Assembly (NCBI GenBank): GCA_039819095.1
Contig: JBCBSP010000001.1
Span: 372,001 to 436,000, forward strand
DNA length: 64,000 bases
Direction of reading: 5' to 3'
Source: JBCBSP01 sp039819095
Lineage (GTDB): Bacteria > Pseudomonadota > Alphaproteobacteria > Caulobacterales > Maricaulaceae
In this document: positions 49,180 through 58,700 of the stretch, in pieces
Layout of the letters: each line of letters starts with the position of its first letter
Numbering within the stretch: the first letter of the stretch is position 1
Made by a program: the position numbers and the translations under genes
Notes under the pieces: model-generated
The model's input: the letters and a program-made list of their open reading frames with translations, nothing else
Databases searched by the model: none
What the model was told of the DNA's origin: nothing

Positions 49180-50678
49180 CCCACGCTCCCTTCAAGGCTG
49201 ACCTTCAAAAGCGCCTGTGCCTCCACGGCGAACTCCATCGGAAGTTCCTGGAGCACCTCCCGGCAGAAGCCGTTGACCAGGAGCGCGACGGCGCTTTCCT
49301 CATCAAGCCCGCGCTGGCGCGCATAGAAGAGCTGATCTTCGGACAGTTTCGAGGTCGTCGCCTCGTGTTCGAGCGTGGCGTTCGGCGTCTTCGCTTCAAT
49401 GTAGGGCACGGTGTGCGCGCCGCACTGATCACCGATCAGAAGGCTATCGCACTGGGTGAAGTTGCGCGCGCCGGCCGCTTTCGCATTCACCGAAACCAGA
49501 CCGCGATAAGTCTGGTCGGACTTGCCTGCGGAGATGCCCTTGGAGATCACGCGCGAGCGCGTGTTCTTGCCCAGATGGATCATCTTGGTGCCGGTATCGG
49601 CCTGCTGCGCGCCATTGGTCACGGCGATGGAGTAGAACTCGCCTTGCGAGTTATCGCCCTTCAGCACGCAGCTGGGATATTTCCAGGTGATCGCCGAGCC
49701 GGTTTCCACCTGGGTCCAGCTGACTTTGGAATTGTCGCCGCGGCAATCAGCCCGCTTTGTAACGAAATTATACACCCCGCCCTTGCCGGTCTCATCGCCC
49801 GGCCACCAGTTTTGGACCGTGGAGTATTTGATCTCCGCATCTTTCAGCGCGACCAGCTCAACCACGGCGGCGTGCAGCTGGTGTTCATCGCGCATCGGCG
49901 CGGTGCACCCTTCCAGATAGGACACATAGGCGCCCTCATCAGCGATGATGAGCGTGCGCTCGAACTGACCGGTTCCAGCCGCATTCATGCGAAAATAGGT
50001 CGACAGCTCCATCGGGCAGCGCACGCCCTTGGGCACGTAGACGAACGAGCCGTCGGAGAAGACGGCGGAATTGAGCGTGGCGAAGAAATTATCCGTCACC
50101 GGCACGACCGAGCCGAGATACTGACGCACGAGTTCAGGATGCTCCTGCAACGCGTCTGAGATCGACATGAAGATCACGCCGGCCTTCTTCAGCTCCGCCT
50201 TGAAGGTTGTGGCGACCGAGACGCTGTCAAACACGGCATCGACGGCGACGCGCGGCTTCTCGCGCGCTTCAGCGGCGGTCTCGCCAGCGCCTTCAACCCC
50301 GAGCAGGACTTCAGCCTCGCGCAGGGGAATGCCCAGCTTCTCGTACGTCTCAAGCAGTTCGCGCGGAACCTCATCGAGGCTCTTGTATTTGGCCGCGTCT
50401 TTCGGCGCGGCGTAGTAGATCGCGTCCTGATAATCGATCGGCGGATAGCCGACATTCGCCCAGTCCGGCTCGCGCATGTTGAGCCAGCGGCGATAAGCGT
50501 CCAGGCGCCATTCCAGCATCCATTCCGGCTCGTTCTTCTTGGCCGAGATAAAGCGCACCGTGTCTTCGTTGAGACCCTTGGGCGCGTACTCCTGCTCAAT
50601 CTCGGTGGTGAAGCCGAACTTGTACTTGTCCGCCTCAAGCTGGCGGACGTCGTCAATGGTTTCCTTGACCGCAGGCAT
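49176..50678 (-). CDS. sufB: Fe-S cluster scaffold protein SufB
   Basis: A 500-residue protein of standard length. It starts MPAVKETIDDVRQLEADKY and has KYGFTTEIEQEYAPKGLNED-like entry, PDWANVGYPPIDYQDAIYYAAPK, VPKGVRCPMELSTYFRMNAAGTGQFERTLIIADEGAYVSYLEGCTAPMRDEHQLHAA, and NWWPGDETGKGGVYNFVTKRADCRG, followed by GARNFTQCDSLLIGDQCGAHTVPYIEAKTPNATLEHEAT. The Cys near LEGCTAP and the Glu/Cys of the last block are the scaffold's cluster-site candidates. It receives sulfur from SufS and builds the nascent cluster with SufD and SufC. It is 27 bp after the IscS-like gene. Confidence 0.95.
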   Translation of the reverse strand: MPAVKETIDDVRQLEADKYKFGFTTEIEQEYAPKGLNEDTVRFISAKKNEPEWMLEWRLDAYRRWLNMREPDWANVGYPPIDYQDAIYYAAPKDAAKYKSLDEVPRELLETYEKLGIPLREAEVLLGVEGAGETAAEAREKPRVAVDAVFDSVSVATTFKAELKKAGVIFMSISDALQEHPELVRQYLGSVVPVTDNFFATLNSAVFSDGSFVYVPKGVRCPMELSTYFRMNAAGTGQFERTLIIADEGAYVSYLEGCTAPMRDEHQLHAAVVELVALKDAEIKYSTVQNWWPGDETGKGGVYNFVTKRADCRGDNSKVSWTQVETGSAITWKYPSCVLKGDNSQGEFYSIAVTNGAQQADTGTKMIHLGKNTRSRVISKGISAGKSDQTYRGLVSVNAKAAGARNFTQCDSLLIGDQCGAHTVPYIEAKTPNATLEHEATTSKLSEDQLFYARQRGLDEESAVALLVNGFCREVLQELPMEFAVEAQALLKVSLEGSVG

Positions 50679-50705
50679 ATCGCGTCAATCCCGTACTTCT
50701 GATTT

Positions 50706-51854
50706 TCAAACGGCCAGCGCGGCGGCGGGCCGCGCGTGCTGGTAGGCGTTAAGCCAGGCGCGTGCGAATGCGTCGGCGTCTTCTGTCGTATTGGTCCAGC
50801 CGAAACTGACGCGCAGCGCGCACTCAGCTTCAGCCTCGCTGGCGCCCATCGCGTCCAGAACCCGGCTCTTTCGCACTTTGCCGGACGAGCAGGCTGACCC
50901 GGCGCTGACCGCGAAACCGGCCAGGTCCAGAGCGATCACCTGTATTTCGCTCGTCCATCCCGGCGCGCTGAGACACAGCGTATTGGAAAGCCGGTCCGCA
51001 TCGCGGCCCCAGATTCGCACCTCAGGCGCGGCGGCGGTGATGAGTGCTTCAGCCCGGTCGCGCAACCCTTTTTGGCGTAAGGATTCTTCCGGCGACGCAG
51101 TTGCCGCGCTGAAGGCGGCGGCGAAACTGACCGCACCGGGAACGTTCTCGGTTCCGCCGCGACGGCCCTTCTCCTGACCGCCGCCGACAACCAGCGGCGA
51201 AGCCGGAGCATCGCAGGCCAGCGCGAGCGCTCCGACGCCTTGCGGGCCGCCGACCTTGTGCGCGGAAAACGCGGCGTAATGGGCCATGGACGCGGCGACG
51301 GAAAACTCGGTCTTGCCCGGCGCCTGGACTGCATCGACCAGAAACAGTGCGCCGGCCTCTCGTATCATCGCCCCGGCGGCCTCGACCGGCTGGATGACGC
51401 CGGTCTCATTGTTCGCCGCCATAAGCGCGAAGAGCCAGATGCCGTCTCTCGTCGGGTCATGGTTATCCAGCGTATCGGCCAGCCAATCGAGATCGGCGCC
51501 GCCGAACGGCAGGACCGGCCAGAGCGTCACCGGCAGGCCGGTCGCACGCGCACACGCTTCGACGGCGTCATGCTCGACCGCAGAAATGATGAGCCGCGTC
51601 GCTCCGGCGCGTGTCGCCGAGGCGATCGCCAGGTTGAGCGCCTCGGTCCCGCCGGAGGTGAAGACCAGGTCTTCAGCCCGCGCACCGACCTTTCCGGCAA
51701 TCGAAGCGCGCGCCGTTTCAAGGCGTGCGCGCGCAGCGCGGCCCGGCCCGTGCACCGAGGACGGGTTGCCGCCTTCAGCCAAAGCAGCGGCCATAGCCTC
51801 AGACGCCTCCGGGCGGATGGGCGAGGTGGCGTTATGGTCCAGATAGACGCTCAA
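50706..51854 (-). CDS. Cysteine desulfurase, group I (IscS/NifS-like)
   Basis: The only plausible start is TTG at 51852-51854 (MSVYLDHNATSPIRPEAS), 12 bp after the iscR stop. The 382-residue enzyme has NPSSVHGPGRAARARLETAR, VFTSGGTEALNLAIASA, the PLP lysine in AFSAHKVGGPQGVG, and the catalytic Cys322 in AVSAGSACSSGKVRKSRVL, the long 'SSGxA' loop of group I enzymes. It could donate sulfur to SufB or to tRNA thiolation. Having two desulfurases, this and SufS, in one operon is noticeable. A TTG start may lower its output. Confidence 0.85.
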   Translation of the reverse strand: MSVYLDHNATSPIRPEASEAMAAALAEGGNPSSVHGPGRAARARLETARASIAGKVGARAEDLVFTSGGTEALNLAIASATRAGATRLIISAVEHDAVEACARATGLPVTLWPVLPFGGADLDWLADTLDNHDPTRDGIWLFALMAANNETGVIQPVEAAGAMIREAGALFLVDAVQAPGKTEFSVAASMAHYAAFSAHKVGGPQGVGALALACDAPASPLVVGGGQEKGRRGGTENVPGAVSFAAAFSAATASPEESLRQKGLRDRAEALITAAAPEVRIWGRDADRLSNTLCLSAPGWTSEIQVIALDLAGFAVSAGSACSSGKVRKSRVLDAMGASEAEAECALRVSFGWTNTTEDADAFARAWLNAYQHARPAAALAV

Positions 51855-51866
51855 AATGCTCGTCCG

Positions 51867-52340
51867 CTATTCGGCGGCTTGCTCAAGCAGCTCTGCCGCC
51901 TGGCCGGACACGCTGGCGCGCGCCGCGCCCATGACGCGGCGCTTGACCACGTCATCCAGAGTGACCGCGCTGAGGAAGAGATGGATGTGACGGCCCAGCT
52001 CATCCCACAGATCATGAGTGATGCAGCGCTTGCCGCTCTCCATGCACCCCTGTGTGGCGTGCTGGCAGCGGGTCACGTCGACCGGCTCGTCCACCGCAAG
52101 AATGATATCGGAAATCCGCGTCTCGGCAGCCGAGCGCGACAGGCGATAACCGCCGCCCGGTCCACGAACGGACTTCACCACGCCAGCCCGGCGCAGTTTG
52201 GCGAAAAGCTGTTCCAGATACGACAGCGAGATTTCTTGACGCGAAGCGATATCCGCGAGCGGTACCGGCCGCGTTTCGCCGGCTCCGGCGAGATCGGCCA
52301 TCGCCATGACTGCGTAACGTCCTTTGGTGCTGAGCTTCAT
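51867..52340 (-). CDS. iscR: Rrf2-family Fe-S sensing repressor IscR
   Basis: A 157-residue Rrf2 protein, start MKLSTKGRYAVMAMADLAG. The winged HTH (VPLADIASRQEISLSYLEQLFAKLRRAGVVKSVRGPGGGYRLSR) is standard. Cys residues at 92, 99 and 106 in TRCQHATQGCMESGKRCITHD correspond to the three cluster ligands of E. coli IscR (92, 98, 104). With cluster bound it should repress the operon it leads. A box resembling the E. coli type 1 IscR motif lies 111 bp upstream. Confidence 0.92.
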   Translation of the reverse strand: MKLSTKGRYAVMAMADLAGAGETRPVPLADIASRQEISLSYLEQLFAKLRRAGVVKSVRGPGGGYRLSRSAAETRISDIILAVDEPVDVTRCQHATQGCMESGKRCITHDLWDELGRHIHLFLSAVTLDDVVKRRVMGAARASVSGQAAELLEQAAE

Positions 52341-52450
52341 TGTCTTTCATCCTCCCCGGAGCAAACCGAAGCGCGGCCCTCTCGCAATTGGCGGCGGCCT
52401 TGTGTTAAGAGGCCGCTTCGCGTTTGCCGGGGCTTGGCGCGGATCAGGAC

Positions 52451-52479
52451 ATAGTTTCCTGACCATTCAGGTCAAGTAT
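52451..52479. promoter_or_regulatory. Candidate IscR operator upstream of iscR-suf operon
   Basis: The stretch begins ATAGTTTCCTGACC and ends CAGGTCAAGTAT. It holds two nested inverted repeats, CCTGA-CCAT-TCAGG and TGACC-ATTCA-GGTCA. ATA at one end and TAT at the other fit the type 1 IscR pattern (ATA-x-y-y-GAC ... AGTC-r-r-s-TAT), though the spacing is 4 bp longer than in E. coli. It lies 111 bp from the iscR ATG, in the divergent spacer with the hydrolase gene at 52572. Confidence 0.5.
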
Positions 52480-52571
52480 TTTCGGCAAGAAACCGACAAA
52501 GCATTGAACTATAAGGGGTAAAATTCCCGTGTTCATAGCTTGGTCATGAGCTATAGGACCTTAGAGCTTCC

Positions 52572-53249
52572 ATGCCTGACGTGATCATCCCCGGCCCGGC
52601 GGGCCGCCTGGAAGGCAAATACACCCCCGGCGTCAGTGAAACCGCACCGGTCGCGCTGGTGCTGCACGCCCACCCGCGCGGCGGCGGTCATATGGACTCG
52701 CCTGTGATCACAATGATGTACGACATGTTCAAGGAGCGTGGCTTCTCCGTGCTGCGGTTCAACTTCCGCGGCGTCGGGCGCAGCCAGGGCGTCTATGATC
52801 AAGGGCTTGGGGAACTGGCCGACGCCGCCACGGCGCTGGACTGGGCGCAATCGCATAATCCCAACGCGCCCTATTGCTGGGTCGCGGGTCATTCCTTTGG
52901 CGCCTTTACCGGCATGCAGCTCCTGATGCGCCGGCCGGAAATCGCCGGTTTCATCTCCGTCTCGCCCCCGACGAACATGTATGACTTCACCTTCCTGGCG
53001 CCCTGCCCGGCCTCCGGCATCATCGCGCACGGCGAGAACGACACCATCGTGCCCTATGACGATATGGTTCGGGCCTTCGGCAAGGTGCGCGCCCAGAAGG
53101 GCATCGAGATGCGCATGAAAAACATCCCCGGCGCGACGCACCTGTTCAGCCAGCATGTCGATGTGCTGCATGACGTCGTCAGTGATTATCTCGACGAACG
53201 CCGCGCCATCCTTGATGCGCCCAAGCTGGAAGTGAAGACCGGACGCTAG
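52572..53249 (+). CDS. Alpha/beta hydrolase fold protein
   Basis: A 225-residue hydrolase. The oxyanion region is ALVLHAHPRGGGHMDSPVI, the nucleophile elbow is CWVAGHSFGAFTGMQLL (GHSFG), the acid strand is ASGIIAHGENDTIVPYDDM, and the final His is in MKNIPGATHLFSQHVDVLHD. 'HPRGGGHM' with the 'LRFNFRGVGRSQG' strand places it in the group often called DUF/PHB-hydrolase-like, related to YfhR/YitV proteins. Substrate is unknown. It is divergent from iscR and convergent with anmK, with which it shares a CTAG stop. Confidence 0.8.
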   Translation: MPDVIIPGPAGRLEGKYTPGVSETAPVALVLHAHPRGGGHMDSPVITMMYDMFKERGFSVLRFNFRGVGRSQGVYDQGLGELADAATALDWAQSHNPNAPYCWVAGHSFGAFTGMQLLMRRPEIAGFISVSPPTNMYDFTFLAPCPASGIIAHGENDTIVPYDDMVRAFGKVRAQKGIEMRMKNIPGATHLFSQHVDVLHDVVSDYLDERRAILDAPKLEVKTGR

Positions 53250-54373
53250 GATCCGGACTCCTGACGGTCGGCAGAAGCGACCCGGCCGCCCGTCATCGCC
53301 TGCTTAACGCCTGTGGTTCCAGGATAGCTGATCGGCAGGTCTCTGACCGTACGCGCGGCGAGGAAGGCGAAGGCCTCCGCTTCGATCAGCCCGCCGCGCC
53401 AGCCGAGCGCCTCCGCGCTGAACACAGGCAGGCCGGTCGCAGCCTCAATCAGCGCCATGAGGGTCGCGTTTACGCGCCCGCCGCCGCACACGACGAGCCG
53501 CTCCGGCGTCTCGGCGAGCGCTTCAACGCCCATGGCGACGGTGCGCGCGGTGAAAGCGGACAAGGTCGCCGCACCGTCTTCTGTCGACAGGTTGGCGACC
53601 GAATCCAGCGAAAAGTCCCAGCGATCGAGCGATTTCGGCCCGGTCAACGCGAAGTGATCGTGGGCGAGATATTCCGCGAAGGCCGCCTCGTGGACCCGAC
53701 CCTCAGCCGCGATGGCGCCCGTATCGTCATAAGGCTGGCCGGTGCGTTGCTCGATGAAGGCGTCCAGCAGCCCGTTGGCCGGCCCGGTGTCGAAAGCGGT
53801 CAGTGCGCCATCTGAGCCCACAAGCGTGATATTGGCCACACCGCCGAGATTGATCACGCCGAGCGGGCGCTCAAGACCCGACCATTCCGCCAGCGCCGCG
53901 TGATAGGCCGGCGCCAGCGGCGCGCCCTGACCGCCCGCCCTGACGTCGGCGCTGCGGAAATCAAACGCCACATCCGCGCCCAGCGCACGCGCCAGCGCGG
54001 CGCCATCCCCCAGCTGACAGGTGCGGCCAGCGCGCTCGGGACCTGGCGGTTCATGCACCACGGTCTGTCCATGAAAGCCGACTAGATCGAGAGCGGTCAC
54101 CGATAGCCCCGCCCTCTCGCACACGGAGCGAACAGCGTCGGTATGACTGCGCGTCAACACCGCCTCGGCCGCCTTGAAGGACGCCGGCTGCGGCCCGTCG
54201 AAGCGCCAGCGCAACGCGTCCTCGACCGCGGCCTCAAGCACGCTGCGCTCTTCGGCCTGATAGCTGCGCTCCAGACCCGGCCCGAAACGCAGGATCCGCT
54301 CGCCATCCGTTTCCAGAAGCGCCGCATCGACACCGTCCAGAGAGGTGCCGCTCATCAACCCCACGATCTTCAT
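53246..54373 (-). CDS. anmK: Anhydro-N-acetylmuramic acid kinase
   Basis: A 375-residue kinase. The N-terminus MKIVGLMSGTSLDGVDAALL is the family's nucleotide loop, followed by VGFHGQTVVHEPPG and the block GVINLGGVANITLVGSDGAL, with DTGPANGLLDAFIEQRTG downstream. The C-terminal ERLVVCGGGRVNATLMALIE and GWRGGLIEAEAFAFLAARTV complete the fold. It phosphorylates 1,6-anhydroMurNAc released by lytic transglycosylases during peptidoglycan recycling. It diverges from tyrS, a neighbour relationship I recall from other alphaproteobacteria. Confidence 0.93.
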   Translation of the reverse strand: MKIVGLMSGTSLDGVDAALLETDGERILRFGPGLERSYQAEERSVLEAAVEDALRWRFDGPQPASFKAAEAVLTRSHTDAVRSVCERAGLSVTALDLVGFHGQTVVHEPPGPERAGRTCQLGDGAALARALGADVAFDFRSADVRAGGQGAPLAPAYHAALAEWSGLERPLGVINLGGVANITLVGSDGALTAFDTGPANGLLDAFIEQRTGQPYDDTGAIAAEGRVHEAAFAEYLAHDHFALTGPKSLDRWDFSLDSVANLSTEDGAATLSAFTARTVAMGVEALAETPERLVVCGGGRVNATLMALIEAATGLPVFSAEALGWRGGLIEAEAFAFLAARTVRDLPISYPGTTGVKQAMTGGRVASADRQESGS

Positions 54374-54467
54374 GACTGCGTCCTTCGCGCACGGCCCGTT
54401 TGCACGGCATGATGATATTGCTATCAGCGCAGCGGGCGCGATACGAGCCCGCCGGGAGCCCTCTTAC

Positions 54468-55709
54468 ATGAACGATGCAAAATCTGATCTCGTCCGCAGC
54501 CTGACCGGGCGCGGCTATCACTACCAGGCGACGGATCTGGCAGGGCTGGACGCACGCGCCGCCAAGGAGCCTCTTACCGGCTATATCGGCTTCGATCTGA
54601 CCGCGCCGAGCCTGCATGTCGGCAGCCTTGTGCAGATCATGATGCTGCGCCGGATGCAGCAGGCCGGACATACGCCGATCATCCTGCTGGGCGGAGCAAC
54701 GACCAAGGTGGGCGACCCGTCCGGCAAGGATGCAAGCCGACCGCTGCTGACGCCGGAAACCATCCAGAGCCACACCGACGGCATCCTTCAGCCCTTCGCC
54801 AAGCTGCTCGATCTGGACAGGGCGGTCGTCGTCAATAATGACGACTGGCTGGCCGGTTATGGGTATCTCGATTTTCTGCGAGAATACGGCACGCACTTCA
54901 CCATCAACCGGATGATGGCTTTCGACAGCGTGAAGCTGCGCCTGGAGCGCGAGCAGCCGCTGACCTTCCTTGAGTTCAACTACATGCTCCTGCAGGCGGT
55001 CGATTTTCTGGAGCTGAACCGGCGCCAAGGCTGCACGCTGCAACTGGGCGGCGCCGATCAATGGGGCAATATCGTCAACGGGGTGGAGCTGTGCCGGCGT
55101 GTCGACGGTGTTGAGGTCTTCGGCTTCACCACCCCGCTCATCACCACCGCCTCCGGCGCCAAAATGGGCAAGACCGCCGATGGCGCGGTCTGGCTGAATG
55201 AGGACAGGCTGAGCGCCTATGAGTACTGGCAGTTCTGGCGCAACACCGAAGACGGCGATGTCGGTCGCTTCCTTAAACTCTTCACCGATCTGCCGCTGGA
55301 CGAGATCGAGCGTTTTGAAGCGCTGCAGGGCGCTGAAATCAATGACGCGAAGATCGCGCTCGCCGATGCTGCGACAGAGATGATGCATGGGGAGGCCGCT
55401 GCAAGCGAAGCGCGGGCGACCTCAGCGGCCACCTTCGCAGGCGGCGGCGCCGGTGCCGCGCTGCCAACCCTAGAAGTATCCGCCTCAGCGCTGGGGGCCG
55501 GCGAGCTGCAGATCACCGCGCTTCTGACCGATATCGGGCTGGTCGCCTCGCGCGGCGAAGCCAAGCGTAAGATGAAGGAGGGCGCAGTGAAGCTGAACGA
55601 GGCTGCGGTGAACGATGCTCAAGCCGCGCTCGGCGTCGGCGACATCCTCGACGGCGTAGCAAAGCTCTCGGTTGGCAAGAAAAAACACGCGCTCATCAAG
55701 CCGGTCTGA
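54468..55709 (+). CDS. tyrS: Tyrosyl-tRNA synthetase
   Basis: The 413-residue protein starts MNDAKSDLVRSLTGRGYHYQ with GGGAG nine bases upstream. The HIGH-type motif is HVGS in FDLTAPSLHVGSLVQIMML, and the tyrosine pocket residues fall in GYIGFDLTAPSLH and LEFNYMLLQAVDFLEL. The KMSKS-type motif is KMGKT in ASGAKMGKTADGAVWL. The C-terminal S4-like domain (LLTDIGLVASRGEAKRKMKEGAVKLNEAAV) binds the tRNA. It attaches Tyr to tRNA-Tyr. Class I order and length fit bacterial TyrS. Confidence 0.96.
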   Translation: MNDAKSDLVRSLTGRGYHYQATDLAGLDARAAKEPLTGYIGFDLTAPSLHVGSLVQIMMLRRMQQAGHTPIILLGGATTKVGDPSGKDASRPLLTPETIQSHTDGILQPFAKLLDLDRAVVVNNDDWLAGYGYLDFLREYGTHFTINRMMAFDSVKLRLEREQPLTFLEFNYMLLQAVDFLELNRRQGCTLQLGGADQWGNIVNGVELCRRVDGVEVFGFTTPLITTASGAKMGKTADGAVWLNEDRLSAYEYWQFWRNTEDGDVGRFLKLFTDLPLDEIERFEALQGAEINDAKIALADAATEMMHGEAAASEARATSAATFAGGGAGAALPTLEVSASALGAGELQITALLTDIGLVASRGEAKRKMKEGAVKLNEAAVNDAQAALGVGDILDGVAKLSVGKKKHALIKPV

Positions 55710-55746
55710 GCCGGCGCAGCACCTCAGCCCAACTCGGTTGCGCCAC

Positions 55747-58700
55747 TCAGGTTTCGTTATCTTCGCCGCTCGGCTCATCGGATGGTGGCGGTGTTTCAAC
55801 CGGCTCGGACGGGTCGGGCTCGTCAGCCTCATCGGCATCCGCGGCCACCCTGTCTGCTGAGGTTTCAGCTTCAGCAGCACGCCTGGCTTCCAGGGCCTCC
55901 AGTTCTCGCGCCGCTGACGTACCCTCGAAAATACGGCGGAATACGCCCGGCGCGAGCGCTGAAAGCGGGTTGGCGAACACACGGGTCTGCTCGAACGGGC
56001 CGCTGACCGAGAAGGTGATGCCCACAACGCCTTCGCCCTCTCGCGACGTCAAAAGCCCGCCGAGCACCGGCAGGGCGCCAAGCACTGAGTTGATGCCATA
56101 GGAGGGCAGAAGCGTGCCGTCGACATCCAGGCGCGATTGCCTGAGATCGACCACGCCGGCCCAGGTCACGCCAAGCGAAGGGCCGGCTGCGCGTGCGGCG
56201 CGCATCTCAAGCACGCCATCCTCCCAGTCAAACCCGGCGCGCAGCTGTTCGAAGACAATCCCCTCACCGCTCATCAACCCGGCGAGCCCTTCAAGCGAGC
56301 CGGCGGCCAGGACCCGCGCAAGCAATGGCATCCGATCCAGGGTGAAAGCCTCCACGGTGATCTGTCCTTGAACGCCGCCGGTCTGGCCGAGCGGCGGCGC
56401 CGAACCCTCGATGGAAAGCGCCCCCCCCGATACGTTATCGAAGCCGGTAAAGGCCGCGAGCAGCAGGCCTGCATCCTCGCCAGACACGGAGAGCACGCGA
56501 GGGGCGCCTTCCGCCTGATCATCCTGAGGGCCGAAATAGGCCTCGACCGGGCCTGTCGAGCTATTTGCAGACAGCGCAAAGCCGGCGAGCCCCACAGGCG
56601 TGTTCTCCAGAACCAGATCGACATCCTGGAAGGACATGCCAGGCGCCTCAACCCGATCCACAGTCGCAGCAAAGCTGAGCGCGGCCCCGCCCCCGCCGCC
56701 AAAACCGGCCGTGCGCACATGGCCAAGAAGATCCTGCCCATTCAGATAAGGTCCGGTCACCCGCACTCGCAACGCACCGTCCGGTCCGTCAGGCCGGTCC
56801 GCCAGAAGAGCGAGTTCCATCACCTGATCGAGGCGAACGAGCGGGGCATTCGCACTGAGCAGCCGGCCGTCAGGCGCCAGCATGGCTGTCGCCTCCACCT
56901 CTGCGCCTGAGGCGCTCAAGCGCAGCTGGTCCAGCGCCAACGCTCCGCTGCGCTCGGTTCGCACGAGAAGGCTCAGCTCACCGGGATCACCCGGCGCTTT
57001 CTCCCAGACATCGCCTGGCAGCGCGAGCGCGGCCTGTTCCAGATCAAGCACGATGGCGGCTTCAGCGAATTCGAATCCGTTGCCGGAGAGCTGGGCATTG
57101 ACCCCGACCACCCCATCCAGAAAGCGCCGCACCGGCAGCCCGACCCGGTCCAGAATTCGCCCGTCGGCGAGAGCACTCAACGTGATCTGGGTGCTCAGCG
57201 CGTCATCGCCCAGATTGAAGGTCTCACGCCAGACAATGTCCGCACGCGCTCCAGCCAGCGAGGCAGAGCCTTGCCCGACAAGCCCGTCGGGCGTGGCTTC
57301 GATCGCAACCTCGCCCTCGGTGAAACGCAGATCACTCGCCGCGCCAGCCGGACCGGAGACGTTCTCGAATACTGCGCTGACATCAAAATCGATATCCTCA
57401 GGCGGCACGAAACGGCGCATGGCGCGCCCAATCTCGAATTCCACGACGCCCTGTCCGGAAAACGCCGCCGGGTCGATCCCGTAATCGGTGGCGAGATTGA
57501 GCGGGTCTTCATCAATGAGCGCCATCACGTCAGCGGCTTCGCCGCGCCCGCGCCCGCCAAAGCGCGCAATCGCGCCCTTCGGATTGAGGCGTGGAATCTC
57601 CACAAAAATCTCTTCGATCTCCAATGCGCCAATCTCTGCGCCGCTCCCCAGGAGCGAGAGCGAATTGCCCCGCAACTCCGCGGTTCCAGACAGGCCGGTG
57701 AGCGGCGTCATGGTGGAGATGTAACGCACATCCGCCTCGGTGAAGGCGAAGGCCAAGCTCAGAGCGGGGTCCTGCAACATGCGTTCAGCGAGCGCATCGG
57801 CGGAGATATCCAGATTGAGCACGGCATCGGACACCGTGCCGGCGATGATGCGTTCCTCAATCCAGTCGCGCGCACCAAGCGCGAAGTCGACCGGCCAGAA
57901 GCTCAGCACGTCCGGCGCGGTCAACTCGCCGGCAATCGGCCCGCTGAGGGCGATATCCGGCAGCCAGCGGCCATCCTCGACCTGGCGCAGGCCAAAGCCT
58001 CCAGTGAAACGCGCACCGGCCTCGGGAAGATCGATATCCAGACGTGAGAATTCCACCTGACGTTCCAGCGGGCGCACGACCCCCTCAAGACGGGCGCCAT
58101 TCCAGCGCTTCTGACCGGGCATGAAGCCGGTCAGGTCCAGCCGACCGTCTGCGATATCAAGCTGGATCTCCGCGCGGCCAGGAATCGCGCCGCGAAACTC
58201 GGTGAAACCGAAAACTCGCCCCGAGGCGTCAAACTCCAGCAGTTCGGCGCGCACCGACAGCGCGTCGATATTGAGTTCCCCAGCAGCCGTGTCGAGCGCG
58301 AGCCGGGCCTGCGCGCCCTCCACCACATACCGGTCCTGATCCATGCCCAGCTGGCCGGGGCCAATGCTGAGATCGACAAGCACCGCTTCAAGCCCCGCCT
58401 CGCGGGTGGCGTTGATAACGATATCGGCCTGAACCGAGGCGTCGAGGCGGCCAAGCATGGCGAACGGCCCGCGTCGAGGCGCGGCCGTGGCGGGAACCAG
58501 GTCACGCACCCGAATGTCCAGAAAAAGGGCTTCAAGCGCTTCACCGACGGCAAAGCTCGCTGCGACTGGCGCACGGCCCGCCGAGGTGATGAGCGCGCCG
58601 GAGAAATCACCGTTCGCGCCCGGACCGGAGACGTCCATAAGGGCGCGCGCGTCGTCGATGATCAATGCTAGATCATCAATCTCGTCGCGGACATGAATTT

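Noticed and set aside
51240..52454. 404-codon plus-strand frame opposite the IscS-like gene and iscR
   Set aside because: It spans two real genes and has no family features.
54234..55388. 384-codon minus-strand frame opposite tyrS
   Set aside because: Shadow of tyrS, whose motifs are clear.
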